Shown here piece by piece: positions 43,819-52,544 of a DNA stretch of 64,000 bases. The notes beneath the pieces were generated by a model that worked only from the letters and a program-made list of their open reading frames with translations, searched no databases and was not told the origin of the DNA. The stretch is from Mesorhizobium sp. B2-4-3 (lineage in GTDB: Bacteria > Pseudomonadota > Alphaproteobacteria > Rhizobiales > Rhizobiaceae): assembly GCF_006442815.1 (NCBI RefSeq), contig NZ_VFVL01000023.1, forward strand, positions 34,169-98,168, written 5' to 3'. Each line of letters begins with the position of its first letter. The stretch's first letter is position 1. The translations under genes and the position numbers were made by a program.

Positions 43819-44415
43819 ATGTCAATCCTTTCACGACGCATCGTGCTTTTCTCGTCGGCGGCGCTTACGGCCGCCGCTCTTCTCGGCCCGGCCGGCGCCG
43901 AGGATCTCAAGATCACCATCGGCTACCAGACGGTGGTCGAGCCTTCGAAGGTGCCGCAGGCCGACGGCGCCTATGAAAAGGCGACCAAGGCGGCGATCGA
44001 CTGGCGCAAGTTCGATTCCGGCGCCGACGTCATCGCCGCGATCGCCTCCGGCTCGGTCGATATCGGCTATGTCGGCTCGAGCCCGCTTGCCGCGGCCGCC
44101 AGCCGCGAATTACCGATCCAGACCATCTTCGTCGTCGGCCTGATCGGTCCGTCGGAGGCACTGGTCGCCCGCAACGGCGCCGGCATCGAGAAGGTCGCCG
44201 ACCTCGCCGGCAAGAAGGTTGCCGTGCCGTTCGTCTCGACCACGCATTACAGCCTGCTCGCGGCGCTGAAGCATGAAGGCGTCGACCCGAAGTCGGTCCA
44301 GATCCGACGCCGGTGCCGTTTGCCGGCGAACGCGACCGCCTGCCGCCCCGCGACGAGAGCTTCTACTGGGCCTGGCAGTACTGGTCGCAGTGAGCTGGTC
44401 GTCATCGCGCGCTAG
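43819..44415 (+). pseudogene. Taurine-type ABC substrate-binding protein, 5' remnant (tauA-like)
   Basis: Residues 1-~160 are a normal TauA/SsuA-like binding protein: signal peptide (1-27), then LKITIGYQTVVEPSKVPQADG and FDSGADVIAAIASGSVDIGY (quoted in pieces). Similarity stops after KHEGVDPKSVQI (~160); a complete protein would have ~330 residues. The remaining frame is Arg-rich junk. In the next frame the same DNA reads TPVPFAGERDRLPPRDESFY then WAWQYWSQ and a stop, like the end of another protein. A deletion therefore seems to have fused tauA to the tail of another gene out of frame. Confidence 0.8.
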
Positions 44416-44427
44416 CCCCTGCGACTT

Positions 44428-44641
44428 CGTCATTCTAGGGCGGAGCAAGGAGCGAAGCGACGCGCGCAGACCCGAGGATCCATGCCGTTACGCCTGCCGA
44501 AGAGCACGGCGGTCCAGAAAAGGAGGGCATGCGCTGGTGCAGCGGTGCCGATACCTGCACCGCTGCGGCGCCTCGAAGTCACGGCATGGATCCTCGGGTC
44601 TGCGCGCGTCGCTTCGCTCCTTGCTCCGCCCGTGGATGACG
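44428..44641. repeat. Repeat family B, full copy B8
   Basis: Left arm CTAGGG...CCCGAGG (imperfect), right arm CCTCGGG...CCCGTGG; inner pair ATGCCGTTAC/GTCACGGCAT. The centre is longer than usual, with TGCAGCGGTGCC and TGCACCGCTGCG pairing. Lies directly after the tauA remnant; no gene in 44416-44830. Confidence 0.85.
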
Positions 44642-44749
44642 AACGGAGGGGCGCCTCGGCTAATCTCCGAGGTAATGCCCGAGGATGGCGACACCGGGTT
44701 ATGCGCAGAAAATAAATTCCATCCTATCCGCGAACTCGCAAGATCGTTC

Positions 44750-44771
44750 CTCTACTAACTTTATAGATTTA
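44750..44771 (+). promoter_or_regulatory. Shared sulfonate-gene promoter motif, copy 2
   Basis: CTCTAC-T-AAC, variable centre, then ATAGATTTA, matching 43748-43769 in 17 of 22 positions. Lies 59 bases before the ssuA ATG. A LysR-type activator (CysB/Cbl/SsuR-like) site is a reasonable guess. Confidence 0.45.
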
Positions 44772-44830
44772 CCTAGCCTGACCTCATTCCAAGCGACCCG
44801 GCAGCCCCGGGCCATCGAAGGAGAGGGGTC

Positions 44831-45802
44831 ATGTTCAATCCGACGAGACGCGCTTTCGGCGTCGGCCTGCTGGCAGCGGCGGCCTTTGCCACATCCTTTG
44901 GGACGACATCCTCCGGCGCCGCGGCGCAGGAACTCAAGGCGTTCAACATCGGCTACCAGAAGACCGGCCTGCCGGTCATCGCCAGGCAGCAGCAGATCAT
45001 CGAAAAGGCGCTGGCCGACAAGGGTGTGGCGGTGAAATGGGTCGAGTTCACCGCCGGCCCGCCGCTGGTGGAGGCCTTGAATGTCGGCGCCATCGACGTC
45101 GGCTGGACGGGCGACGCGCCGCCGATCTTCGGCCAGTCGGCCGGCGCCAACATCGTCTATGCCGCGGCGCTACCGTCGAATGGCGACGGCGAGGCGATCT
45201 TCGTCAAGCCGGCCTCGCCGATCCAGTCGCTGGCCGATCTCAAGGGCAAGCGCATCGGGGTCGGCAAGGGCACCAGCGCGCATAATCTGCTGGTCGCGGC
45301 GCTGGAGAAAACCGGCATCGCGTTCGACCAGGTCACACCGGTCTATCTCAGCCCGGCCGACGCGGCCGCCGCCTTCGCCAGCGACCAGATCGACGCCTGG
45401 GCGGTGTGGGATCCTTTCTTCGCCATCGCCGAGACCCGCTACCAGCCGCGCGTGCTCGCCCGCTCCAGCGACGTGCTCAAGGTCAACACTTATTTCCTGG
45501 CCAACAAGGATTTCGCCAAGGCTCATCCGGATTTCGTCTCGACGACGATCGCCGCGCTTGGCGACGCGGCGAAATGGGCCGACCAGAACCGCGACAAGGT
45601 GGCCGAGGCGCTGCATGAGGTGACCGGCGTGCCGCTCGACGCGCAGACGATCGCCGCCAACCGCACCAAGTTCGGCATCTTCCCGATCACCGACGAGATC
45701 GTCGCCGGCCAGCAGGCGACGGCCGACCGCTTCTTCAAGCTCGGGCTGATCCCGAAAGCGGTGCGGATATCCGAGGCCGTCTGGACCGCGCCGGGCAATT
45801 GA
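44831..45802 (+). CDS. ssuA: Aliphatic sulfonate ABC transporter substrate-binding protein
   Basis: A 323-residue periplasmic binding protein. The signal peptide runs to about residue 34 (AAAQ), followed by FNIGYQKTGLPVIARQQ, GWTGDAPPIFGQSAG (~95) and GVGKGTSAHNLL (~143), all SsuA features. Captures alkanesulfonates for the SsuBC importer. First gene of ssuA-ssuD-ssuC-ssuB, with a 75-base gap before ssuD. Downstream of a broken relative (tauA-like). Confidence 0.93.
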   Translation: MFNPTRRAFGVGLLAAAAFATSFGTTSSGAAAQELKAFNIGYQKTGLPVIARQQQIIEKALADKGVAVKWVEFTAGPPLVEALNVGAIDVGWTGDAPPIFGQSAGANIVYAAALPSNGDGEAIFVKPASPIQSLADLKGKRIGVGKGTSAHNLLVAALEKTGIAFDQVTPVYLSPADAAAAFASDQIDAWAVWDPFFAIAETRYQPRVLARSSDVLKVNTYFLANKDFAKAHPDFVSTTIAALGDAAKWADQNRDKVAEALHEVTGVPLDAQTIAANRTKFGIFPITDEIVAGQQATADRFFKLGLIPKAVRISEAVWTAPGN

Positions 45803-45877
45803 TTTTCGGCCACGGCGCCGGGCCGCGAACGCCCGGCGCCGCCGCGTTTTCGACTTGTCTTCTCCCAGGTATCAGCC

Positions 45878-47035
45878 ATGACCGCATCAGCCAGCCCGCT
45901 CGATTTCTTCTGGTTCATCCCGACGCATGGCGACGGTTCCTATCTCGGCACCGAGAAACAGCAGCGTCCGCCCGAATTCGGCTACTTCAAGGAGATCGCG
46001 CAGGCGGTCGACCGGCTGGGTTTCCCCGGCGTGCTCTTGCCCACCGGCCAGAACTGCGAGGATTCCTGGATCACCGCCACCGGCCTTGCGACGCTGACCG
46101 AAAGGCTGAAATTCCTCGTCGCGCTGAGACCCGGCGTGACGCTGCCGACCTTCGCGGCGCGCCAGACCGCGGCGCTCGACCGGCTGAGCAACGGCCGGCT
46201 GCTGCTCAATGTCGTGGTCGGCGGCAATCCGACCGAGCTTGCCGGCGACGGCGTGTTCCTGCCGCATGACGAGCGCTATGCGCAGGCGCAGGAATTCCTC
46301 ACCATCTGGCGCGGGCTGGTGTCCGGCGAGCGGGTGAATTTCGACGGTAAATACTATCGTGTCGAGAACGGCCGCCTCGATCTCTTGCCGCTGCAGGAGC
46401 GGCCGCCGCTCTATTTCGGCGGCTCTTCCGACGCCGGACAGGAGCTCGCGGCAGACCTCGTCGACATGTATCTGACCTGGGGCGAGCCGCCGGCGCAGGT
46501 TGCAGGCAAGATCGCAGCGGCGCGCGAGAAGGCGGCGCGGCGCGGCCGCAAGCTGCGTTTCGGCATCAGGCTGCATTTCATCGTGCGCGAGACCGAGGAC
46601 GAGGCCTGGCGCGCCGCCGAGCGGCTGATCAGCCATGTCACCGACGCGCAGATCGAGAACGCCCAGGCGCGCTTCCTCAAGGAGATGGATTCGGTCGGGC
46701 AGCGGCGCATGGCCGAACTGCATGGCGGCCGGCGCGACCGGCTCGTCGTCTCGCCGAACCTTTGGGCCGGCGTCGGGCTGGTGCGCGGCGGCGCCGGCAC
46801 GGCGCTGGTCGGCACGCCCGAGCAGATCGTCGAGCGCATCCGCGAATACCAGGCGATCGGCATCGACACCATCATCGGTTCCGGCTACCCGCATCTCGAG
46901 GAAGCCTACCGCGTCGCCGAGCTCCTGTTCCCGCGGCTCGGCCTCGGCACGCAGCGGCAGCGGGCGCACAAGGACATCGCCAACGAGTTCTCTGTCGGCT
47001 TCCATGGCGCCGGCCGCCTGCAGGCGGCGTCATGA
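45878..47035 (+). CDS. ssuD: FMNH2-dependent alkanesulfonate monooxygenase
   Basis: A 385-residue luciferase-like (TIM barrel) enzyme that releases sulfite from alkanesulfonates using FMNH2 and oxygen. FFWFIPTHGDGSYLGTEK at the start and LPTGQNCEDSWITA (~52) are SsuD-specific; the Cys and His here are substrate-site residues. HGGRRDRLVVSPNLWAGVGLVRGGAGTALVG (quoted ~285) is the mobile loop region. It needs a separate FMN reductase (SsuE), not seen in the window. ATGA overlap with ssuC. Confidence 0.95.
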   Translation: MTASASPLDFFWFIPTHGDGSYLGTEKQQRPPEFGYFKEIAQAVDRLGFPGVLLPTGQNCEDSWITATGLATLTERLKFLVALRPGVTLPTFAARQTAALDRLSNGRLLLNVVVGGNPTELAGDGVFLPHDERYAQAQEFLTIWRGLVSGERVNFDGKYYRVENGRLDLLPLQERPPLYFGGSSDAGQELAADLVDMYLTWGEPPAQVAGKIAAAREKAARRGRKLRFGIRLHFIVRETEDEAWRAAERLISHVTDAQIENAQARFLKEMDSVGQRRMAELHGGRRDRLVVSPNLWAGVGLVRGGAGTALVGTPEQIVERIREYQAIGIDTIIGSGYPHLEEAYRVAELLFPRLGLGTQRQRAHKDIANEFSVGFHGAGRLQAAS

Positions 47036-47811
47036 GCCTGGCGGCGCGCATCGCCGGCAACAGCCTTGCCGGCTGGCTGCTGCCGGCGGCAATCATCGCG
47101 GGGTGGGAGATCGCCAGCCGCGCGGGCCTCATCCCGGCCAATGTGCTGCCGGCGCCAAGCGCGGTCGCCGAGGCGTTCTGGCGGCTGACCCTGTCGGGCG
47201 AGCTGATCCGCAACATCGGCGTCTCCACCTTGCGCGCGCTATCGGGCTTCGCCATCGGCGGCTCGATCGGCTTCGCGCTCGGCCTCGCCAACGGATTGTC
47301 GACGCTGAGCCGCGGGCTGACCGACACCACGCTGCAGATGATCCGCAACATCCCGCATCTGGCGCTGATCCCACTGGTCATCCTGTGGTTCGGCATCGAC
47401 GAGGAAGCAAAACTCTTCCTGGTGGCGCTCGGCGTCTTCTTCCCGATCTACGTCAACACGCTGCTCGGCATCCAGGGCGTCGATCCGCAGCTGGTCGAGA
47501 TGGGCCGCGTCTACGGGCTCGACAGGCGCGCCCTGTTCTTCCGGGTGATCCTGCCCGGCGCGCTGCCGTCGATCTTCGTCGGCCTGCGCTATGCGCTGGG
47601 CATCATGTGGCTGACGCTGATCGTCGCCGAAACGATCGCGGCCAGCTCCGGCCTCGGCTACATGGCCATGCAGGCGCGCGAGTTCCTTCTGATCGACGTC
47701 GTGGTGCTGTCGATCCTGATCTACGCGCTGCTCGGCAAGCTCGCCGACAGCCTGGCCCGCCTGCTCGAGCGCCTGTCGCTCGGCTGGCATCCCGCGTTCC
47801 AGAAAAGGTGA
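47032..47811 (+). CDS. ssuC: Aliphatic sulfonate ABC transporter permease
   Basis: A 259-residue inner-membrane permease with about six helices. The EAA loop (EMGRVYGLDRRALFFRVILPGALP, ~161, read in part) contacts the ATPase. The start overlaps the ssuD stop by four bases. Works as a dimer with SsuB to import sulfonates captured by SsuA. Confidence 0.95.
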   Translation: MSLAARIAGNSLAGWLLPAAIIAGWEIASRAGLIPANVLPAPSAVAEAFWRLTLSGELIRNIGVSTLRALSGFAIGGSIGFALGLANGLSTLSRGLTDTTLQMIRNIPHLALIPLVILWFGIDEEAKLFLVALGVFFPIYVNTLLGIQGVDPQLVEMGRVYGLDRRALFFRVILPGALPSIFVGLRYALGIMWLTLIVAETIAASSGLGYMAMQAREFLLIDVVVLSILIYALLGKLADSLARLLERLSLGWHPAFQKR

Positions 47812-47818
47812 GAACAAG

Positions 47819-48616
47819 ATGCCGGCCGCCACCCTCACCGCCGCACGCTCCCTCGTCGCCACGCCGGCGCGGCCGATCGGCTCGGTCGAAGGCCGCCGGG
47901 CCTTCGCGTTCAAGGAGGTCGGAAAACGCTTCGGCGACAAGATCGTGCTCGACGGCATCGACCTCGACGTGCGGGCCGGGCAATTCGTGGCTGTCATCGG
48001 CAAGAGCGGCTGCGGCAAGAGCACGCTGCTTCGTCTGCTCGCCGGGCTCGACCGTCCGAGCAGCGGTTCGCTGACCTTGGGCGCCGGCGAGGAAGGCCAC
48101 AGCCGCACGCGCTTCATGTTCCAGGAACCGCGCTTGCTGCCCTGGATGAGCGTGGTGAGAAATGTCGAGATCGGACTGACCGGCATCGCCGGCGGCACCG
48201 AGGCCAGGCAGCGGGCGCTTGCCATGCTGGCCGAGGTCGGGCTGGCCGATCGCGCCGATGAGTGGCCTTCGGTGCTGTCGGGCGGCCAGAAGCAGCGTGT
48301 GGCGCTTGCCCGCGCCCTGGTCGGCCAGCCGCAGATCCTGGCGCTCGATGAGCCGCTCGGCGCGCTGGACGCGCTGACCCGTATCGAGATGCAGCAGCTT
48401 CTGGAACGGATATGGCTCAACCAGAGGTTCACCGCCGTGCTGGTGACGCATGATGTCGGCGAAGCCGTGGCGCTCGCCGACCGCGTCGTGGTGATCGGCG
48501 AAGGCCGGATCGCTCTCGATCTCGACGTGCCGGTGGCGCGGCCCCGCCGGCACGGCTCGGCGGAGCTTGCCCGGATCGAGGGCGCCATCCTGGATCATCT
48601 GTTCGGCCGAGGTTGA
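47819..48616 (+). CDS. ssuB: Aliphatic sulfonate ABC transporter ATP-binding protein
   Basis: A 265-residue ABC ATPase with Walker A GKSGCGKST (~61), Q-loop FQEPRLLPW (~101), signature LSGGQKQRVALARAL (~156), Walker B ILALDEPLGALD (~176) and switch His in VTHDVGEA. The N-terminal ~30 residues are an unconserved extension; an internal start is possible. Follows ssuC by seven bases and closes the operon. Confidence 0.95.
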   Translation: MPAATLTAARSLVATPARPIGSVEGRRAFAFKEVGKRFGDKIVLDGIDLDVRAGQFVAVIGKSGCGKSTLLRLLAGLDRPSSGSLTLGAGEEGHSRTRFMFQEPRLLPWMSVVRNVEIGLTGIAGGTEARQRALAMLAEVGLADRADEWPSVLSGGQKQRVALARALVGQPQILALDEPLGALDALTRIEMQQLLERIWLNQRFTAVLVTHDVGEAVALADRVVVIGEGRIALDLDVPVARPRRHGSAELARIEGAILDHLFGRG

Positions 48617-48662
48617 GCGGCGCCGGCCGCGCGCCGGCGAATCACAAATCACATGCGCAAGG

Positions 48663-48848
48663 TCAGATGCGCGAGCGGTTCGCCCAGCGCAGCCCGACAA
48701 TGCCGGCCAACATGGTGACGAGGCCGATATAGAGCCATTGCGTCTGGCCGGTCATGAAGCTGCCCCCGACGAGGCCGAGACCTTGCAGCGACCACAGCGC
48801 ACCCAACCCCAGCACAATCAGCGCCAGCACAAACCTGATCAATCGCAT
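48663..48848 (-). CDS. Small two-helix membrane protein
   Basis: A 61-residue protein with two hydrophobic helices (MRLIRFVLALIVLGLGALWS and QWLYIGLVTMLAGIVGLRWA) and a basic end. Resembles the small YgaP-type DUF2892 membrane proteins, though I cannot be sure. GAGAGGG lies about nine bases before the ATG at 48848. Tail-to-tail with ssuB. The adjacent gap 48849-49158 shows nothing further. Confidence 0.65.
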   Translation of the reverse strand: MRLIRFVLALIVLGLGALWSLQGLGLVGGSFMTGQTQWLYIGLVTMLAGIVGLRWANRSRI

Positions 48849-49158
48849 CGGCTTGACCCTCTCCGGAAGTCGATCCTGAACGGCAATGGGGACGCAACAA
48901 AAGACGCCGAGGAACCGAAGCAGTTCCGTCCCCCTGTACTTCAAATCCTGACGACCGATGTTGGCCGGAACGATCCGGATATCGGTCCGATATTCATTGA
49001 GAATACGCCTTACCGGTGCCGGAAATATCATGACAAACTGTTTCGCGGCGACTCCAAACGTGTGCCGTCGCCATGGAACCGCCAGATCAATGCCGCATTT
49101 CCCGCCTCATTCGGCACTTAACGGCGGGGCCTACCTCTAACGGAGCCACCCCCAAAGC

Positions 49159-49521
49159 ATGAAGAAAACCAACCAGACCGCGCTTGTCGCGGTAACGATC
49201 GCGGCTGGCCTGATGGCCGGCGCCTCGTCCGCTTCCTCCGCCGCCGCGCAGTGCGGCCGCGCTTCCTGGTATGCGCTGCATTCCAGAACCGCCTCAGGGG
49301 AACGCATGAACCCCTCGGCACTGACTGCCGCCCATCGCTCCTTGCCCTTCGGCACCAAGCTCAGGGTCACCAACAAGAACAACGGCCGCAGCGTTGTCGT
49401 GCGCATCAACGATCGCGGTCCGTTCGTGAAGGGACGCATGCTCGATCTTTCCCGCGGCGCCGCCGGCCAGCTGGGCTTCATCGGCTCGGGCCATACCGCC
49501 GTCTGCATGGCGCGCGTCTGA
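49159..49521 (+). CDS. RlpA-like double-psi beta-barrel protein
   Basis: A 120-residue secreted protein: signal peptide 1-~30 (ending SSAAA-QCG), then an RlpA-like DPBB domain. GRASWYALHSRTASGERMNP, LPFGTKLRVTN and VRINDRGPFVKGRMLDLS match the catalytic-type DPBB of RlpA lytic transglycosylases (quoted in pieces). No lipobox-linked SPOR domain, so shorter than E. coli RlpA. Probably a peptidoglycan-acting periplasmic protein. Confidence 0.88.
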   Translation: MKKTNQTALVAVTIAAGLMAGASSASSAAAQCGRASWYALHSRTASGERMNPSALTAAHRSLPFGTKLRVTNKNNGRSVVVRINDRGPFVKGRMLDLSRGAAGQLGFIGSGHTAVCMARV

Positions 49522-49730
49522 TACACACCCATCGCGATCGTTGGGCGGCTTCAACCAATCCCCGGCGTATGCGCTGATTTCACGGTTGCGGATCATGGCC
49601 GGTGTCCGGCATGAGGTGCCGGACACATATCCTTCACATTTCTGCAGCGCACATTGAGCCGGCTCGCCCGCTCAAGGCCGATTTTCAACAGGTTGAACCA
49701 AAGAAGCATTCGTCAGACAAAATGACGTAT

Positions 49731-49742
49731 TGCATCGCAACA
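49731..49742. promoter_or_regulatory. Possible PhaR-type site upstream of phaZ
   Basis: TGCATCGCAACA fits the PhaR motif TGCRNYGCASMA (recalled from Bradyrhizobium work) at 11 of 12 positions, with the palindrome TTGC-ATC-GCAA. 86 bases before the phaZ ATG. The remainder of 49522-49827 has a fragment of repeat B outer arm (~49540-49585) and no gene. Confidence 0.4.
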
Positions 49743-49827
49743 ATATCTTGCTAACCTCGCCGGGAGACATTCAAGGCTCGGCGCTGTCCGTCGTCCTTTT
49801 GGTCGCCGGACGGCAGCGGGGCTCGCG

Positions 49828-51105
49828 ATGTTCTACCAGCTCTACGAAATGAACCATGCGGCGCTGCAGCCGGCCCGCCTCTATGCCGACGCGGTGCGGC
49901 TCTTCTACTCCAACCCGCTCAATCCGATTTCCCACACCCCCTTCGGCCGCTCGGTCGCGGCGACCGCGGAGCTCTTCGAGCGGACCACCCGCCGCTACGG
50001 CAAGCCGCAATTCGGCCTGGACAAGACCACGGTCGACTGGAAAAGCGTCGCCGTCACGGAAAAGACGGTCTGGTCGAAGCCGTTCTGCAACCTGATCCGT
50101 TTCGAGCGCGCGCTGCCCACCGGCCGCAAGCCGGACCCCAAGCTTTTGATCGTGGCGCCGATGTCTGGCCATTACGCGACGCTGCTGCGCGGCACGGTCG
50201 AGGCGATGCTGCCCCATGCCGACGTGCACATCACTGACTGGGTCGATGCCCGCATGGTGCCGGTGGCGCAAGGCAGCTTCGATCTCGACGACTACATCGA
50301 CTATGTCATCGAGATGTTCCACGCGCTCGGCCCCGACACGCATGTGATGGCCGTGTGCCAGCCTTCGGTGCCGGTGCTGGCGGCGGTGGCGCTGATGGAA
50401 AAGCGCGGCGATCCCTTCGTGCCCGCTACCATGACGTTGATGGGCGGCCCGGTCGACACGCGCCGCAACCCGACCGCGGTCAATCTTCTGGCGAAGGAAA
50501 AAGGCATCGACTGGTTCCGCGACAATGTCGTGATGCAGGCGCCCTGGCCGGTGCCGGGCTTCGGCCGCATGGTCTATCCGGGCTTCCTGCAGCTTTCGGG
50601 CTTCATGAGCATGAATCTCGACCGCCACATCATCGCCCACAAGGACTTCTTCATGCACCTTGTGAAGCATGACGGCGACAACGCCGAAAAGCACCGCGAC
50701 TTCTATGACGAATATCTGGCGGTGATGGACCTGACGGCGGAATTCTACCTGCAGACGGTCGACACCGTGTTCGTGCGCCACGCTCTGCCGAAAGGCGAGA
50801 TGAAGCATCGCGGCGAGCCGGTCGACTGCGCGGCGATCCGCAACGTCGCGCTGCTCACCATCGAGGGCGAGAACGACGACATTTCAGGACTCGGCCAGAC
50901 CCAGGCCGCGCATGATCTGTGTGTCAACATTCCCGCCGACAGGCATGTCCATTACATGCAGCCGGCCGTCGGCCATTACGGCGTCTTCAACGGCTCGCGC
51001 TTCCGCTCGGAGATCGTGCCGCGCATCGTCGACTTCGTTTCCAGCTATGGCCGCCAGCACCGCGTGGCGGCGAAGCCGAAACTGGTCCGCTCCGCTAAGA
51101 GCTGA
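49828..51105 (+). CDS. phaZ: Intracellular polyhydroxyalkanoate depolymerase
   Basis: A 425-residue enzyme that mobilises storage PHB granules in the cytoplasm. MFYQLYEMNHAALQPARLYA is the typical opening. The nucleophile is probably C177 in MAVCQPSVP, as in Ralstonia PhaZ. GENDDISGLGQTQAAH (~349) and GHYGVFNGSRFR (~389) supply the Asp and His of the triad. Stands alone; a PhaR-like site lies upstream. Confidence 0.95.
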   Translation: MFYQLYEMNHAALQPARLYADAVRLFYSNPLNPISHTPFGRSVAATAELFERTTRRYGKPQFGLDKTTVDWKSVAVTEKTVWSKPFCNLIRFERALPTGRKPDPKLLIVAPMSGHYATLLRGTVEAMLPHADVHITDWVDARMVPVAQGSFDLDDYIDYVIEMFHALGPDTHVMAVCQPSVPVLAAVALMEKRGDPFVPATMTLMGGPVDTRRNPTAVNLLAKEKGIDWFRDNVVMQAPWPVPGFGRMVYPGFLQLSGFMSMNLDRHIIAHKDFFMHLVKHDGDNAEKHRDFYDEYLAVMDLTAEFYLQTVDTVFVRHALPKGEMKHRGEPVDCAAIRNVALLTIEGENDDISGLGQTQAAHDLCVNIPADRHVHYMQPAVGHYGVFNGSRFRSEIVPRIVDFVSSYGRQHRVAAKPKLVRSAKS

Positions 51106-51237
51106 TTGCGAGCTGGAGCCTTTCCGGTCCTGCCGCCATCCTGGCGGCCGGCCGTGTTGCGCCGGTGTCCCTGTTGCGAAAGTGCCGCTACGGGATCGTC
51201 CAGGTAACCATGCCGTCAAACTGGCCGTCGTCTCCAA

Positions 51238-51266
51238 TTGACACGGACTGTAAATCGCCTTTAACG
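51238..51266 (+). promoter_or_regulatory. Candidate sigma-70 promoter of the transglutaminase-like gene
   Basis: A consensus -35 TTGACA (51238-51243) is followed after 17 bases by a poor -10 (TTAACG). The ATG is 33 bases further on. Confidence 0.3.
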
Positions 51267-51298
51267 TTTCGTTAATAAAGAACAGGGCGGCGGGGACA

Positions 51299-51916
51299 AT
51301 GACTTCCTCAGCGATGACGCGGATTCTGCGTTTGTGTGCGGTCGCAGGACTGGCGATCTCTGCGCATTGGGCTGTGCCTGCCTGGGCGGCGGGCGCGATG
51401 GCCACGGGCGGGCTGACCTCACAGCCGATCGGCCACTATGATTTCTGCAAATCGCATCCGAACGAATGCAACATCCGCCCGACCAATCTCGATCCGGCCA
51501 GGATGACCGACGGTCTGTGGCGCAGGCTGATCAGCGTGAGCGCCAAGGTCAACGCCGTCGTCAAGCCCTTGAGCGATCTCGATCACTACGGCAAGGACGA
51601 AGTCTGGGCCTATCCGGACGACGGCTATGGCGACTGCGAGGACTATGTGCTGGAAAAGCGCCGCCAGCTCTACCGCCTGGGCATGTCGCTGGCCGATCTT
51701 CTGATCACCGTCGTGCGCAAGCCGGACGGCGAAGGCCATTCGGTGCTGACGGTGCGCACCGACAAGGGCGACTACGTGCTCGACAACCTGACCGACAAGG
51801 TCAAGGCGTGGGACGCGACCGGCTACCGCTTCCTCAAGCGCCAGGCGATCGACAACACCGGACGCTGGGTCTCGATCCGCGACGGCCAGGCGGTGCTTGT
51901 GGGCTCGGTGCAGTAG
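51299..51916 (+). CDS. Transglutaminase-like cysteine protease (BTLCP)
   Basis: A 205-residue periplasmic protein with a signal peptide (1-~30, ending AWA). The Cys-His-Asp triad of bacterial transglutaminase-like cysteine proteases is in DGYGDCEDYVLEKR (~110), GEGHSVLTVRT (~143) and YVLDNLTDKV (~160). Relatives include LapG, which cuts adhesins, but no LapD-like partner is nearby. Common in Rhizobiales; role undefined. Confidence 0.9.
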   Translation: MTSSAMTRILRLCAVAGLAISAHWAVPAWAAGAMATGGLTSQPIGHYDFCKSHPNECNIRPTNLDPARMTDGLWRRLISVSAKVNAVVKPLSDLDHYGKDEVWAYPDDGYGDCEDYVLEKRRQLYRLGMSLADLLITVVRKPDGEGHSVLTVRTDKGDYVLDNLTDKVKAWDATGYRFLKRQAIDNTGRWVSIRDGQAVLVGSVQ

Positions 51917-51936
51917 AAGCCGGCGCATCTCAGTTT

Positions 51937-52125
51937 CGTCATTCTAGGGCGGAGCAAGGAGCGAAGCGACGCGCGCAGACCCTAGAATCCATTCCGTTAC
52001 CTGTAAGCGTCACGGCGATGCAGAATGAACCTCTGTCTGCGCCGTTTTTGCCCTTCGCGCGAGGTCACGGAATGGATCCTCGGGTCTGCGCGTCCGCTTC
52101 GCTCCCGCTCCGCCCGTGGATGACG
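51937..52125. repeat. Repeat family B, full copy B9
   Basis: Left arm CTAGGG...CCCTAG (perfect); right arm CCTCGGG...CCCGTGG; inner pair ATTCCGTTAC/GTCACGGAAT. The centre lacks GAATTC. Lies between convergent genes. Confidence 0.85.
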
Positions 52126-52171
52126 AAGTTCGGGCGCTTCGGCTAACCCCACCTGTTGTCATCCGGGCAAG

Positions 52172-52534
52172 TTATCGCTTCAGCGCCGCCCGGACCAATG
52201 CCGTGATCTTGCGCAGTTCCGCTTCATCCAACCTCTCGATGCTCTCGGCCAAAAGGTTGGCCAGCTCGGTGGCCGCCGGCGACAGGCCGGACGTGTCGAT
52301 CCTGACCCTTGGGTGCGAGCTTTCGGCGAGGCGGGCAAGGTCCTCGGCGTCGTCCCAGATGATGTTGAAATAGCCGATGATCTTCTGGATCAGCGTCCAG
52401 GTCGGCGCGCCGCGGCGGCCGTGCTCGAGCGCCGACAGATAGGCGGCGCTGACGCCGATGGCCTCGGCCATCGCCTTCTGGCTGACGCCGCGTTCTGCAC
52501 GCAGTGCCCTGAGCTTCTCGCCGAACGGCGTCAT
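52172..52534 (-). CDS. XRE-family helix-turn-helix regulator
   Basis: A 120-residue DNA-binding protein. The N-terminal HTH (MTPFGEKLRALRAERGVSQK, AMAEAIGVSAAYLSALEHGR) covers residues ~1-60, followed by a helical C-terminal part. Such regulators follow smr in many Rhizobiales. Last gene of the timA-mltA-smr-xre operon, 10 bases after the smr stop. Target genes unknown. Confidence 0.9.
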   Translation of the reverse strand: MTPFGEKLRALRAERGVSQKAMAEAIGVSAAYLSALEHGRRGAPTWTLIQKIIGYFNIIWDDAEDLARLAESSHPRVRIDTSGLSPAATELANLLAESIERLDEAELRKITALVRAALKR

Positions 52535-52544
52535 GTCGGCCCGC

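Noticed and set aside
49075..49099. GGAAC-N16-CATT upstream of the RlpA-like gene as a third EcfG promoter
   Set aside because: The -10 element deviates (CATT instead of CGTT) and there is no independent support.
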